Source: a virus
Virus record (IMG/VR): IMGVR_UViG_3300029787_000030
Coordinates: 1,806 to 63,059 of that record
Length of the DNA stretch: 61,254 nt
Strand: one strand, 5' to 3'
In this document: positions 18,211-27,285 of the stretch, in pieces
Position numbering within the stretch: the stretch's first letter is position 1
How the letters are laid out: each line of letters opens with the position of its first letter
Position numbers and translations under genes: made by a program
The notes under the pieces: model-generated
Seen by the model: the letters and a program-made list of their open reading frames with translations, nothing else
Database searches by the model: none
What the model was told of the DNA's origin: nothing

Positions 18211-18818
18211 TGAAGAGTATTTATGATTTTATAATTGAACCAAAAAATACTAGATATAATAACACTAAAAAGGTTGGTGATAAAGAACTTGTATTAAATA
18301 CTGAGATTTTTAATCATCAATATGTTAGTAGAGAAGCTGTTATAAAACATTTACCACTAGCCATACAAACTGAATTACAAGTAGGTGATGAAGTTATAAT
18401 TCACCATAACGTGTTTAGAAGATGGCATAACATGCAAGGTAAAGAGAAAAACAGTAGAAGTTATATAGATGAAAACACTTATTGTGTAAAAGAAGATCAA
18501 ATATATTCTTACAATAGAAATAACCAAGGTTGGAAAACACTTAATGGTTATTGCTTTGTTAAGCCAATTAAATCTAATGATAATTTTACTACTAAAAAAG
18601 AAGAAGTTTTAGTAGGTATAATGAAGTATATGGATCCTTTATTAAAAGAGTATAATATTTCAGAAGGTGATTTAGTAGGTTTTACGCCTGATAGCGAATA
18701 TGAATTTGTTATAAATGGAGAAAAATTATATAGAATTTTAACTACAGATATTTCTTTGAAATATGAATATAAAGGAAACGAAGAAGAGTATAATCCAAGC
18801 TGGACAAGTAGCAGTTGA
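18210..18818 (+). CDS. Probable tandem GroES-fold protein
   Basis: 202 residues. The first half carries QTELQVGDEVIIHHNVFRRW and DENTYCVKEDQIYSY. The second half carries GYCFVKPIKSN (like the GroES first strand), VGIMKYMD, ISEGDLVGFTPDSEYEFVIN and LYRILTTDISLKYE (like VGDIVIF...VLIMSESDILAIVE). Each half has the strand order of a GroES barrel, so I read it as a duplicated co-chaperonin-like fold; structural prediction would decide. It sits one base after the preceding gene and overlaps the terminase small subunit candidate by 56 nt. It may act with GroEL in capsid folding, by analogy with T4 gp31. Confidence 0.55.
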   Translation: MKSIYDFIIEPKNTRYNNTKKVGDKELVLNTEIFNHQYVSREAVIKHLPLAIQTELQVGDEVIIHHNVFRRWHNMQGKEKNSRSYIDENTYCVKEDQIYSYNRNNQGWKTLNGYCFVKPIKSNDNFTTKKEEVLVGIMKYMDPLLKEYNISEGDLVGFTPDSEYEFVINGEKLYRILTTDISLKYEYKGNEEEYNPSWTSSS

Positions 18819-19041
18819 AGAACTAATTAAAGTAGCTAAAGAAGCTATAGTTGATTCAGATGATGATATATCAGCAGACAGATTAAAAAATGCTGCAGCA
18901 ACTAAAAAATTAGCTATATTTGATGCTTTTGAAATACTTAATAGAATACAAGAAGAAGAGAATATATTAGAAAACAAAATACCAGTTGATACAACTAAAG
19001 ATGTTTCATTTGGTGGTTTTGCTGAAAGAAGATCTAAATAA
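18763..19041 (+). CDS. Candidate terminase small subunit
   Basis: 92 residues, all helical: IIQAGQVAVEELIKVAKEAI, an acidic DSDDDIS, RLKNAAATKKLAIFDAFEIL, then NRIQEEENILE and the tail FGGFAERRSK. It is directly upstream of the large terminase with a TAATG one-base overlap, where small terminase subunits normally lie. The size is small for TerS, and no clear helix-turn-helix is visible, so this call is mostly positional. Confidence 0.5.
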   Translation: MNIKETKKSIIQAGQVAVEELIKVAKEAIVDSDDDISADRLKNAAATKKLAIFDAFEILNRIQEEENILENKIPVDTTKDVSFGGFAERRSK

Positions 19042-21251
19042 TGTACGAACAAACTTTATATGAGGTTATAGAACCAATAAAGAAAAATACTATATCTAGA
19101 CTTAACAAGTCTAAGAAGTGGGAGTACGGTTATAATAAAGAACATGATGTTGTTGTTATAAGCAAGACAGGAAAAATTGGTGATGTGTATAACATACAAG
19201 GCTTAAAAATAGCCTTACCAAAAATAGAAAATATAGTAAAATTTAAAAGTAATAAATGGGAGCATACAGAGTGTCCTAAGCAACTTGATAAAATAAAAAC
19301 AATATTTGAGTGGAAAGAATATCCAAATGAATTTAAGGAAAAATATATAGAATATATAGAAAATGAGTTCAAAATTAGAGAAGAAGGTTTATGGTACTAT
19401 AACAACAGCAGCCCTACTTATATTACTGGTGCTCATTACATGTACTTGCAATGGAGTAAAATTGACGTCGGGAAACCAGATTATCGTGAAGCCAATAGAT
19501 TATTCTACATCTTTTGGGAGGCTTGTAAATCAGATGCAAGATCCTATGGGATGTGTTATCTTAAGAACAGAAGATCAGGGTTTTCTTTCATGGCAAGTGG
19601 AGAATCGGTTAACCTTGCTACAATATCCAGTGATTCGAGGTACGGCATTTTGTCCAAGTCTGGACCCGATGCTAAGAAGATGTTCACTGACAAAGTCGTG
19701 CCAATATCCGTCAACTACCCCTTCTTCTTCAAGCCAATCCAAGACGGTATGGATAGACCTAAAACAGAACTTGCGTTCAGAGTACCAGCATCAAAACTTA
19801 CCAGACGGAGTATCACGAGTTCGGAAAGACCAGCTGATTTACAAGGGTTGGACACCACAATCGACTGGAAGAATACCGGCGACAACTCCTACGATGGGGA
19901 AAAACTTAAACTCCTCGTACATGATGAATCAGGGAAGTGGGAAAAGCCAAACAACATACTCAACAACTGGCAAGTCACAAAAACAACGTTAAGGTTAGGT
20001 AGTAGAGTTATAGGTAAATGCATGATGGGATCTACGTCTAATGCTTTAGACAAAGGTGGTGAGAATTTTAAAAAACTATACAGAGATTCAGATGTCAATA
20101 AACGAAATAAAAATGGACAAACTAGTTCTGGGCTTTATAGCCTTTTTATTCCTATGGAATGGAATTACGAGGGGTTTATTGATGAGTACGGTCAGCCAGT
20201 ATTTGATACACCTGAAAAAGAAGTTAAAGGACCTTATGGGGAATATATAGATACAGGTATATTAGATCATTGGCAAAATGAAGTTGATGGATTAAAAAAT
20301 AATCCTGACGCTTTAAATGAATTTTACAGGCAGTTTCCTAGAACAGAGGAACATGCATTTAGAGATGAAACTAAGAATAGTATATTTAACTTAACTAGAA
20401 TATACGAACAAATAGATTATAACGAAGATATATCAGGATCTTTATCCGTTAACACTGGTAGCTTTCAATGGGTTAATGGTATTAAAGATTCACAAGTTAT
20501 ATTTTATCCAGATCCAAAAGGTAGGTTTAAAATAAGTTGGATACCACCTGCTCATTTGCAAAACAACGTTATTGAACGTAATGGTTATAAAACACCAGGT
20601 AACGAACATATGGGTGCATTTGGTTGTGATAGTTATGATATTTCGGGGACAGTCGACGGGCTAGGTTCCAAGGGAGCACTTCATGGACTCACCAAATTTT
20701 CTATGGAAGATGCTCCTCCTAATCACTTTTTCTTAGAATACATTGCTAGACCTCAGACTGCTGAGATGTTCTTTGAAGATGTTTTAATGTCATTAATATT
20801 TTATGGCATGCCAATACTAGCTGAGAATAATAAACCTAGACTTTTATACTATTTAAGACGTAGAGGTTATAGAGGTTATTCTATGAATAGACCTGATAGA
20901 AGTTGGAATAAACTATCTACTACAGAAAAAGAAATTGGTGGCATACCTAACTCTAGTGAAGATATTAGACAGGCGCATGCTGCAGCTATTGAAATGTATA
21001 TACAAGAACACGTTGGTTTAAAACCAAATGGTAATTATGGTGATATGTATTTTAATAGAACATTAAATGATTGGTCTAAGTTTGATATAAATAACAGAAC
21101 AAAGTTTGATGCAGCTATAAGTTCAGGTTTAGCTGTTATGGCTTGTAATAGAAATTTATATGCATCAAATGTAAAAAAACAAAAACAAAACATAAACATT
21201 AGTTTCTCAAGATATGAGAATAAAGGAAGCTTTTCAAAAATAATAAAATAG
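19041..21251 (+). CDS. terL: Terminase large subunit (packaging ATPase-nuclease)
   Basis: 736 residues. A variant Walker A lies at 174-183 (LKNRRSGFSF) and a Walker B at 291-297 (LLVHDES). The nuclease domain begins near CDSYDISGTVDGLG with D530, D533 and D539 as candidate metal ligands. The variant Walker A with Arg/Arg before Ser-Gly and the length resemble terminases of Bacteroidota podophages, including crAss-like ones. The protein would drive DNA into the prohead and cut concatemers. Codons across both conserved regions are markedly GC-richer than the rest of the gene. Confidence 0.92.
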   Translation: MYEQTLYEVIEPIKKNTISRLNKSKKWEYGYNKEHDVVVISKTGKIGDVYNIQGLKIALPKIENIVKFKSNKWEHTECPKQLDKIKTIFEWKEYPNEFKEKYIEYIENEFKIREEGLWYYNNSSPTYITGAHYMYLQWSKIDVGKPDYREANRLFYIFWEACKSDARSYGMCYLKNRRSGFSFMASGESVNLATISSDSRYGILSKSGPDAKKMFTDKVVPISVNYPFFFKPIQDGMDRPKTELAFRVPASKLTRRSITSSERPADLQGLDTTIDWKNTGDNSYDGEKLKLLVHDESGKWEKPNNILNNWQVTKTTLRLGSRVIGKCMMGSTSNALDKGGENFKKLYRDSDVNKRNKNGQTSSGLYSLFIPMEWNYEGFIDEYGQPVFDTPEKEVKGPYGEYIDTGILDHWQNEVDGLKNNPDALNEFYRQFPRTEEHAFRDETKNSIFNLTRIYEQIDYNEDISGSLSVNTGSFQWVNGIKDSQVIFYPDPKGRFKISWIPPAHLQNNVIERNGYKTPGNEHMGAFGCDSYDISGTVDGLGSKGALHGLTKFSMEDAPPNHFFLEYIARPQTAEMFFEDVLMSLIFYGMPILAENNKPRLLYYLRRRGYRGYSMNRPDRSWNKLSTTEKEIGGIPNSSEDIRQAHAAAIEMYIQEHVGLKPNGNYGDMYFNRTLNDWSKFDINNRTKFDAAISSGLAVMACNRNLYASNVKKQKQNINISFSRYENKGSFSKIIK
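19460..19985 (+). other. GC-rich island spanning the terL ATPase motifs
   Basis: The line starting at 19681 has 28/60 G+C against 18/60 for the line at 20041, with C-ending codons and an intact frame. The island runs from before Walker A to just past Walker B. A second short patch (20641-20700, 31/60) lies on the nuclease motif. Confidence 0.55.
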
Positions 21252-21255
21252 AAAT

Positions 21256-23676
21256 ATGGCTGAATCAATTACTAAAAACTATTTTCCTAGCCAAGTCGTA
21301 AGTGACTTAGAAAAAATAACACCTGAATACGGTTTAAAGGTGGCTAAAGCCATTGAAAGTGAATGGTTTGATAAAGATGCTGGAGCTAACAGATATAAAA
21401 GTAATGAACTTACTTTTCATAGACTTAGGTTATATGCTAGAGGAGAGCAGTCAATACAAAAATATAAAGATGAATTATCTATAAATGGTGATTTATCTTA
21501 TCTTAATTTAGACTGGAAACCAGTACCTATTATACCAAAATTTGTTGATATAGTTGTTAATGGTATATCTGAAAGAACTTATGATGTAAAAGCTTATTCT
21601 CAAGATCCATATGGAGTTAGTAAAAGAACTGAATATATGGAAAGTATTATTGCTGATATGAGAACAAGAGAATTAAATGAATATACTAAACAAGCTTTTG
21701 GTGTTGATATATCTAACACACCTGAAGAACAACTACCTGATTCACAAGAAGAATTAGAACTACACATGCAGCTTAGTTATAAGCAAGCTGTTGAAGTAGC
21801 AGAAGAGCAAGCTATAAATACTATATTTGATGGTAACAAATATGAGCTAACTAGAAAAAGAGTTAACTATGATTTAACTGTATTAGGAATAGGTGCTGTT
21901 AAGAATAGTTTTTCTAAATCAGAAGGTGTTAAAGTTCAATATGTTGATCCAACAAATTTAGTATATTCTTACACTGAATCTCCATATTTTGATGATATTT
22001 ATTATGTTGGTGAAGTTAAGGTTATACCAGTAAATGAATTAAAAAAAGAGTTTCCAGAGTTAACTAATGAAGATCTTAAAGATATTATAAAACAACCTCA
22101 TCCAAACACTAACGGCTATAGCAAAGCAAATTATGATGATGTTGATAACAATCAAGTTGAGGTTTTGTATTTTAATTATAAAACTTACATGAATGAAGTT
22201 TATAAAATAAAACAAACAGCAACTGGAGCTAGTAAAATATTAATTAAAGATGATTCATTTAATCCTCCAACAGAAGTGTTAGATGATAAGTTTGAAAAAG
22301 TTTCTAATTCTATAGAGGTTTTATATGAAGGAGCATTAATAACTGGTACAAAAAAACTATTAAAATGGAGCTTGGCTAAAAATATGATGAGGCCAAAAAG
22401 CGATTATACTAAGGTTAAAATGAATTATAGTATTGTAGCTCCTAGAATGTATAAAGGACGTATAGAGTCTTTAGTAAGTAGAATAACAGGTTTTGCTGAT
22501 ATGATACAGTTAACTCATTTAAAACTTCAACAAGTAATGTCTAGGATGATACCTGATGGTGTTTACTTAGATGCTGATGGAGTGGCTGAAGTTGATTTAG
22601 GTAACGGTACAAATTATAATCCACAAGAAGCTCTTAACATGTTCTTTCAAACTGGTAGTATTATAGGTAGATCAATGACTTCTGATGGTGACATGAACCC
22701 AGGTAAAGTACCTATACAAGAAATAGCTAGTGGTAGCGGCGGCGCTAAGATGCAAAGTTTAATAGCTAATTATAATTATTATCTTCAAATGATAAGAGAT
22801 GTAACTGGCTTAAATGAATCTAGAGATGCAAGTACACCTGACAAAAATGCTTTAGTAGGTATACAAAAAATTGCAGCTGCTAATTCTAATACTGCAACAA
22901 GACATATATTACAATCAGGTTTGTTTTTAACAGCTGAGCAAGCAGAGTGTATATCACTTAGAATATCTGATATTATAGAATATGCACCAACAAGAGACGC
23001 ATTTATACAGAGTATAGGTGTTCACAATGTAGCAACCCTTAACGAATTAACTAATTTACATTTATATGACTTTGGTATATTTATAGAGTTAGCTCCTGAT
23101 GAGGAAGAAAAACAAATGCTTGAAAATAATATACAAGCCGCTGTTGCTCAAAAAGGTATAGATTTAGAAGATGCTATTGATCTTAGAGAGATAAAAAATG
23201 TAAAGTTAGCTAATCAATTATTAAAACTTAGAAGAAAAAAGAAACAAGAGAAAGATCAGGCATTACAAGAGCAAAACATACAAGCACAAGCACAAGCTAA
23301 CGCTCAAGCTCAGCAAGTTGCGGCACAAGCTGAAGTTCAAAAACAACAAGCTTTAGCGCAAACCGAAATACAAATAGAACAAGTTAAGTCTCAAATGGAT
23401 AATCAAAAAATGACTCAAGAAGTTGAACTTAAAAAACAGTTAATGCAGTTTGAGTTTGATTTAAATATGAGATTAAAACAAATGGACTTACAAAGTATTA
23501 ATCAAAAAGAAAAATACAAAGAAGATCGTAAAGATCAAAGAACTAAAATTCAAGCAAGTCAACAATCTGATTTGATTGATCAAAGAAAAAATGAGAAACC
23601 ACCTAAGAACTTTGAATCATCAGGTAATGATATACTTAGTGGTAACTTTAACTTAGGTTCATTTGATCCTAAGTAA
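21256..23676 (+). CDS. Portal protein
   Basis: 806 residues, between TerL and the scaffold/capsid genes. YLNLDWKPVPIIPKFVDIVV near residue 90 is the conserved N-terminal signature of large Bacteroidota podophage portals. The centre holds the wing and stem helices with LQQVMSRMIPDGVYLDADGV and the GTNYNPQEALNMFFQTGSII segment. The C-terminus (from about residue 660) is a very Gln/Ala-rich coiled coil (AQAQANAQAQQVAAQAEVQK), likely the long barrel reaching into the capsid. It forms the dodecameric DNA gate and terminase dock. The start is 5 nt after the terL stop. Confidence 0.9.
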   Translation: MAESITKNYFPSQVVSDLEKITPEYGLKVAKAIESEWFDKDAGANRYKSNELTFHRLRLYARGEQSIQKYKDELSINGDLSYLNLDWKPVPIIPKFVDIVVNGISERTYDVKAYSQDPYGVSKRTEYMESIIADMRTRELNEYTKQAFGVDISNTPEEQLPDSQEELELHMQLSYKQAVEVAEEQAINTIFDGNKYELTRKRVNYDLTVLGIGAVKNSFSKSEGVKVQYVDPTNLVYSYTESPYFDDIYYVGEVKVIPVNELKKEFPELTNEDLKDIIKQPHPNTNGYSKANYDDVDNNQVEVLYFNYKTYMNEVYKIKQTATGASKILIKDDSFNPPTEVLDDKFEKVSNSIEVLYEGALITGTKKLLKWSLAKNMMRPKSDYTKVKMNYSIVAPRMYKGRIESLVSRITGFADMIQLTHLKLQQVMSRMIPDGVYLDADGVAEVDLGNGTNYNPQEALNMFFQTGSIIGRSMTSDGDMNPGKVPIQEIASGSGGAKMQSLIANYNYYLQMIRDVTGLNESRDASTPDKNALVGIQKIAAANSNTATRHILQSGLFLTAEQAECISLRISDIIEYAPTRDAFIQSIGVHNVATLNELTNLHLYDFGIFIELAPDEEEKQMLENNIQAAVAQKGIDLEDAIDLREIKNVKLANQLLKLRRKKKQEKDQALQEQNIQAQAQANAQAQQVAAQAEVQKQQALAQTEIQIEQVKSQMDNQKMTQEVELKKQLMQFEFDLNMRLKQMDLQSINQKEKYKEDRKDQRTKIQASQQSDLIDQRKNEKPPKNFESSGNDILSGNFNLGSFDPK

Positions 23677-23707
23677 TTATTTTTAATTTTTTATATTATA
23701 TTATATT

Positions 23708-24979
23708 ATGGCTAAAAAAAAGCAAGAAGAAGTTGTTGAAAATACAATTGATAAAAAAGTCGAGTCAACACAAGGTGATGATAAGATTAGAATAAAAAAA
23801 CCTAAATTCAGTAAAAATACTGATGAAGTTGTTAAAGTAGATCTTCGAGAAGTTAATAAATCTGAAGAAGAGGTGATTACTAAAGAAGAAGAAAAACAAG
23901 AAACAGACGATGCCGTTCAAAAGTCAGAAACAGAGGAATTACCTGTGGGCAACGAATCCACAACTAGCGAGACAGTGGGAGAACAAGACTCCGAAAGCAA
24001 AGTCAAACAAGAAGAAAAAGAACAAGTTTCCAAGGATGAGGAAATCAGCGTTCTTGAGGAGATAACTGAAGAAGAGGTTGTTGAGAAAAAAACAGAAGAA
24101 TTAATAGAAGAAGTTAAGGAAGCTGTTGAAGAACAAAAAGAAAAAGGAGTTGAACTACCTGAAAATATACAAAAGGTAGTTGACTTTATGAATGATACTG
24201 GAGGATCATTAGAAGAATATGTAAGATTAAATCAAGATTACACTTCTTTAGATGATAGACAGTTATTAAGAGAATTTTATATGTCTACAAAACCTCACTT
24301 ATCAAGTGATGAAATAGACTTCTTAATGGAAGATTCATTTTCATATGAAGAAGATGTTGATGATGAAAAAGATATTAAGAGAAAAAAATTAGCGCTTAAA
24401 GAGCAAGTTGCTAGCGCTAAGTCCCACTTAGATGGATTAAAATCTAAGTACTATGAAGAAATCAAAGCAGGTTCTAAGTTAACTAGTGAACAACAGAAAG
24501 CTGTAGATTTTTTCAATCGTTACAATAAAGAGTCAGATGAGAAGAGTAAAATAGCAGAAAAGCAAAAATTAACATTTAACAAAAAAACTAATGAGGTTTT
24601 TTCCAATGAGTTCAAAGGTTTTGAATACAAAGTGGGAGATAAAAGATATAGATTTAATGTTAAGGAAGCTGATAAAGTAAAACAAACTCAAAGCGACATC
24701 AATAATTTTGTTAGAAAGTTTCTAAATGAAAATAATGAGATGGTAGATGCTAAGGGTTATCATAAGTCTTTATTTACAGCTATGAACTCAGACACTATAG
24801 CTAATCATTTTTATGAGCAAGGCAAAGCAGATGCAATAAAAGAAAGTGTTGCACGAGCTAAAAATATAGACATGAACCCGCGACAAGGTCATGAAGGTTT
24901 TGTCAATGCAGGCGGAATAAAAGTGAGAGCGCTAACTGGTGAAAACTCTACTGATTTTAAATTTAAAATTAAAAAGTAG
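23708..24979 (+). CDS. Probable scaffold protein
   Basis: 423 residues, very acidic and helical: Glu/Lys-rich N-terminal third (EEVITKEEEKQETDDAVQKS), then VELPENIQKVVDFMNDTGGS and a coiled-coil middle. The basic C-terminus FKFKIKK could contact the capsid protein. Position between portal and MCP plus composition fits an internal scaffold. I see no serine protease motif. A GC-rich patch lies around residues 66-120. Confidence 0.75.
   Translation: MAKKKQEEVVENTIDKKVESTQGDDKIRIKKPKFSKNTDEVVKVDLREVNKSEEEVITKEEEKQETDDAVQKSETEELPVGNESTTSETVGEQDSESKVKQEEKEQVSKDEEISVLEEITEEEVVEKKTEELIEEVKEAVEEQKEKGVELPENIQKVVDFMNDTGGSLEEYVRLNQDYTSLDDRQLLREFYMSTKPHLSSDEIDFLMEDSFSYEEDVDDEKDIKRKKLALKEQVASAKSHLDGLKSKYYEEIKAGSKLTSEQQKAVDFFNRYNKESDEKSKIAEKQKLTFNKKTNEVFSNEFKGFEYKVGDKRYRFNVKEADKVKQTQSDINNFVRKFLNENNEMVDAKGYHKSLFTAMNSDTIANHFYEQGKADAIKESVARAKNIDMNPRQGHEGFVNAGGIKVRALTGENSTDFKFKIKK
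23905..24065 (+). other. GC-rich island in the scaffold gene
   Basis: The line starting at 23941 counts 31/60 G+C in a gene otherwise near 30%. Codons shift to GAG/GAC/TCC/AAC types while the frame stays open. Unlike the other islands this one covers a disordered acidic region, not a catalytic motif. Confidence 0.45.
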
Positions 24980-25002
24980 TTTAACATTAAAACAATAATA
25001 AA

Positions 25003-26403
25003 ATGGCAGCAGCAGCAGTAAGCGACGGTAGTAATTTAAATTCAACTCCCGCGCCAGTAAAACAAACGCTTAGTTCAGCGTATATCGATTTTACAGCTTC
25101 TGGTACAGCAGGTTGGGCACAGCAATATTTGCCTGATCTAATGGAGCAAGAAGCTGCAGTATTCGGTAAAAGAACTATTTCAGGTTTTTTAAATCAAGTT
25201 GGAGCTGAAGAACCAATGACTTCTGATCAAGTTATTTGGTCTGAGCAGGGCAGATTACACATCAACCTTGCAGCTACAGTAACTACAGCTTCTAGTGGAT
25301 TAATTACATTTGGTACAGCTCATGAGTTAAGGGTTGGTGATACTATTATAGTACATGAAACAGGTAGTAGCTACTCTTTATTAAAGTGTTATGTATCAGC
25401 AGTCGGAAGTACAACTACTATCACTGCATTACCTTATACTCAAGCAACTTTAGCTACTGGTTCTTTATTTGCAGACAGTGATGCAGTAACTGTATTTGTT
25501 TACGGTTCTGAGTTTGCTAAAGGAACAAGTGGACGTAGTGATGTAATTGCGCCTAGCTTTAAGTCTTTTACAAACAAGCCAATCATTATTAAAGACAAGT
25601 ATGAGATTTCAGGATCTGATGCTTCTCAAATTGGTTGGGTTGAAGTAACTGGAGAATCTGGACAATCAGGTTATCTATGGTATTTAAAAGCTGAAGGTGA
25701 TACTCGATCTAGGTTTACTGATTATTTAGAAATGGCAGTAGTTGAAGGTGAAAAGAAAGTAGGTTCAGCTAATGCATCAGTTCCAGATGGTACTGAAGGT
25801 ATGTTTGCAGCAATAACTGACAGAGGTCATTTTTCTGCAGGTATTGTTGGAACCTCTGCTTCTGATGATTTAGGATCTTTTGATAATATTCTAAAAAAGT
25901 TTGATGCACAAGGAGCTATTGAAGAGAACATGATTTATGCTAATAGAAGTGTTTCTTTAGGAATTGATGATATGCTTGCAGCTCAGAACTCTTATGGTTC
26001 TGGTGGTACTTCTTACGGAGTATTTAGCAACAGCGAGGATATGGCATTAAATCTTGGTTTTTCGGGTTTCCGTAGAGGATCTTATGATTTTTATAAGTCT
26101 GACTGGAAATACTTAAACGATGTTGGAACACGAGGTATTCATGGCGACACTAGTATTCGTGGCGTTATTATACCAGCTGGTGTTTCTAGCGTATATGATG
26201 AGCAGCTTGGTAGCAGCATGAAGAGACCTTTCTTACATGTTCGATACAGGGCTTCTCAAACTGATGATAGAAAAATGAAAACTTTCATAACAGGTTCTGT
26301 TGGCGGAAACGTAACTTCGGATCTTGATGCTATGGAGGTGCATTACCTATCTGAAAGATGTTTAGTAGTACAAGGAGCTAATAACTTCTGTTTATTAAAC
26401 TAA
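25003..26403 (+). CDS. Major capsid protein
   Basis: 466 residues, third after TerL and portal, and followed by a strong terminator hairpin as expected for the most expressed late gene. The N-terminal MAAAAVSDGSNLNSTPAPVK arm precedes SGTAGWAQQYLPDLMEQEAA and a beta-rich insertion (GTAHELRVGDTIIVHETGSS). The rest has the long helix and A-domain-like pattern expected for an HK97 fold (YEISGSDASQIGWVEVTGES; AQNSYGSGGTSYGVFSNSED). The fold is inferred from context and composition; no single diagnostic motif exists. Confidence 0.85.
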   Translation: MAAAAVSDGSNLNSTPAPVKQTLSSAYIDFTASGTAGWAQQYLPDLMEQEAAVFGKRTISGFLNQVGAEEPMTSDQVIWSEQGRLHINLAATVTTASSGLITFGTAHELRVGDTIIVHETGSSYSLLKCYVSAVGSTTTITALPYTQATLATGSLFADSDAVTVFVYGSEFAKGTSGRSDVIAPSFKSFTNKPIIIKDKYEISGSDASQIGWVEVTGESGQSGYLWYLKAEGDTRSRFTDYLEMAVVEGEKKVGSANASVPDGTEGMFAAITDRGHFSAGIVGTSASDDLGSFDNILKKFDAQGAIEENMIYANRSVSLGIDDMLAAQNSYGSGGTSYGVFSNSEDMALNLGFSGFRRGSYDFYKSDWKYLNDVGTRGIHGDTSIRGVIIPAGVSSVYDEQLGSSMKRPFLHVRYRASQTDDRKMKTFITGSVGGNVTSDLDAMEVHYLSERCLVVQGANNFCLLN

Positions 26404-26419
26404 TAACAATTATTTAATG

Positions 26420-26452
26420 ATTACCCTTATCCATTGGATAGGGGTAATTTTT
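26420..26452 (+). terminator. Rho-independent terminator after the capsid gene
   Basis: ATTACCCTTATCC (26420-26432) pairs with GGATAGGGGTAAT (26436-26448) through 13 bp with one G-U pair and an ATT loop. It is followed by TTTTT. It lies 16 nt after the MCP stop. Partial termination here would set MCP expression above the downstream connector and tail genes. It also shows that the ATG at 26417 is not a real start. Confidence 0.8.
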
Positions 26453-26476
26453 ACACTTATTATATTATATTATATT

Positions 26477-27226
26477 ATGAAAAAAACAGAAAAAAAAGAA
26501 ACTCAAGATAAAGTTTTAAAAGATAGAGTTTTTATATTAAAAAACAGTCTATCACCATTAACATATACTATTAAAAGTAGAGGTGTTTATTATTTTGATG
26601 AACAAAAAGGTTTTGAAAGAGAATTAAAATATACTCAAAATCAAAGAACACCATTTGTTGATGAGTTTAAAGGTGATGCAAGATTAGAACACATAACTTT
26701 TGATGATGGAGTTTTAAAAGTTCCAAAAGAAAAACAAACCTTACAAAGGTTTATGGAATTATCTCCTGACAATGGTACGGTTTATGAAGAGTTTGATACA
26801 GTTAGAATAGCTGTTGATGAATTACAAGATTTAGAATTAGAAGTAGAAGCTTTGACTGCTGCAAAAACTTTAGATATAGAAATAGCTGAAGCAGTCATGC
26901 GTGTAGAATTAGGTTCTGAGGTATCTAACATGAGTTCTAAGGAGCTTAAACGAGATTTACTACTATTTGCTAAGGATAATCCAAGTTTGTTCTTAGAATT
27001 AGTTTCTGATGATAATGTACAACTTAGAAATTTTGGTATAAAAGCTACTGAATCTAATATAATTAAGTTGTCTGATGATCAAAGAAATTTTACTTGGGCT
27101 AGTAATGGAAGAAAAGTTATGACTGTTCCTTTTGACGAACATCCATATTCTGCATTAGCAGCTTTCTTTAAAACAGATGAGGGTATGGAAATATACTCTA
27201 ATATTGAAAAACGATTAAAGGATTAA
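26477..27226 (+). CDS. Hypothetical protein following the capsid gene
   Basis: 249 residues from the ATG at 26477 (MKKTEKKETQDKVLKDRVFI). The upstream in-frame ATG at 26417 is rejected because those codons form the terminator hairpin. Contains SLSPLTYTIKSRGVYYFDEQ, an acidic helical middle (VDELQDLELEVEALTAAKTL) and KRDLLLFAKDNPSLFLELVS. It may be a head-completion or capsid-decoration protein given its place between MCP and ring proteins. The family is not recognised. Confidence 0.7.
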   Translation: MKKTEKKETQDKVLKDRVFILKNSLSPLTYTIKSRGVYYFDEQKGFERELKYTQNQRTPFVDEFKGDARLEHITFDDGVLKVPKEKQTLQRFMELSPDNGTVYEEFDTVRIAVDELQDLELEVEALTAAKTLDIEIAEAVMRVELGSEVSNMSSKELKRDLLLFAKDNPSLFLELVSDDNVQLRNFGIKATESNIIKLSDDQRNFTWASNGRKVMTVPFDEHPYSALAAFFKTDEGMEIYSNIEKRLKD

Positions 27227-27239
27227 GTTCCATGTAGGT

Positions 27240-27266
27240 GTTAAGCCATCAACTTGGTGGCTTAAC
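27240..27266 (+). other. Strong hairpin between head genes
   Basis: GTTAAGCCATCA (27240-27251) pairs with TGGTGGCTTAAC (27255-27266): 12 bp with one G-U pair and a 3-nt ACT loop. It lacks a T-tract in both directions. The architecture matches the post-MCP hairpin, so it may be a processing site or a T-tract-less terminator. Confidence 0.5.
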
Positions 27267-27285
27267 CACTACAAAATAAAAAATT

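Noticed and set aside
19363-19992. 209-codon plus-strand frame overlapping terL
   Set aside because: It is an alternate frame of terL, open mainly because the GC-rich island has fewer A/T stop codons. The protein is low complexity and unlike any known fold.
26417-26476. Upstream start adding a hydrophobic N-terminus to the gene after the capsid gene
   Set aside because: These bases form the terminator hairpin and T-tract; the internal ATG at 26477 is the sensible start.
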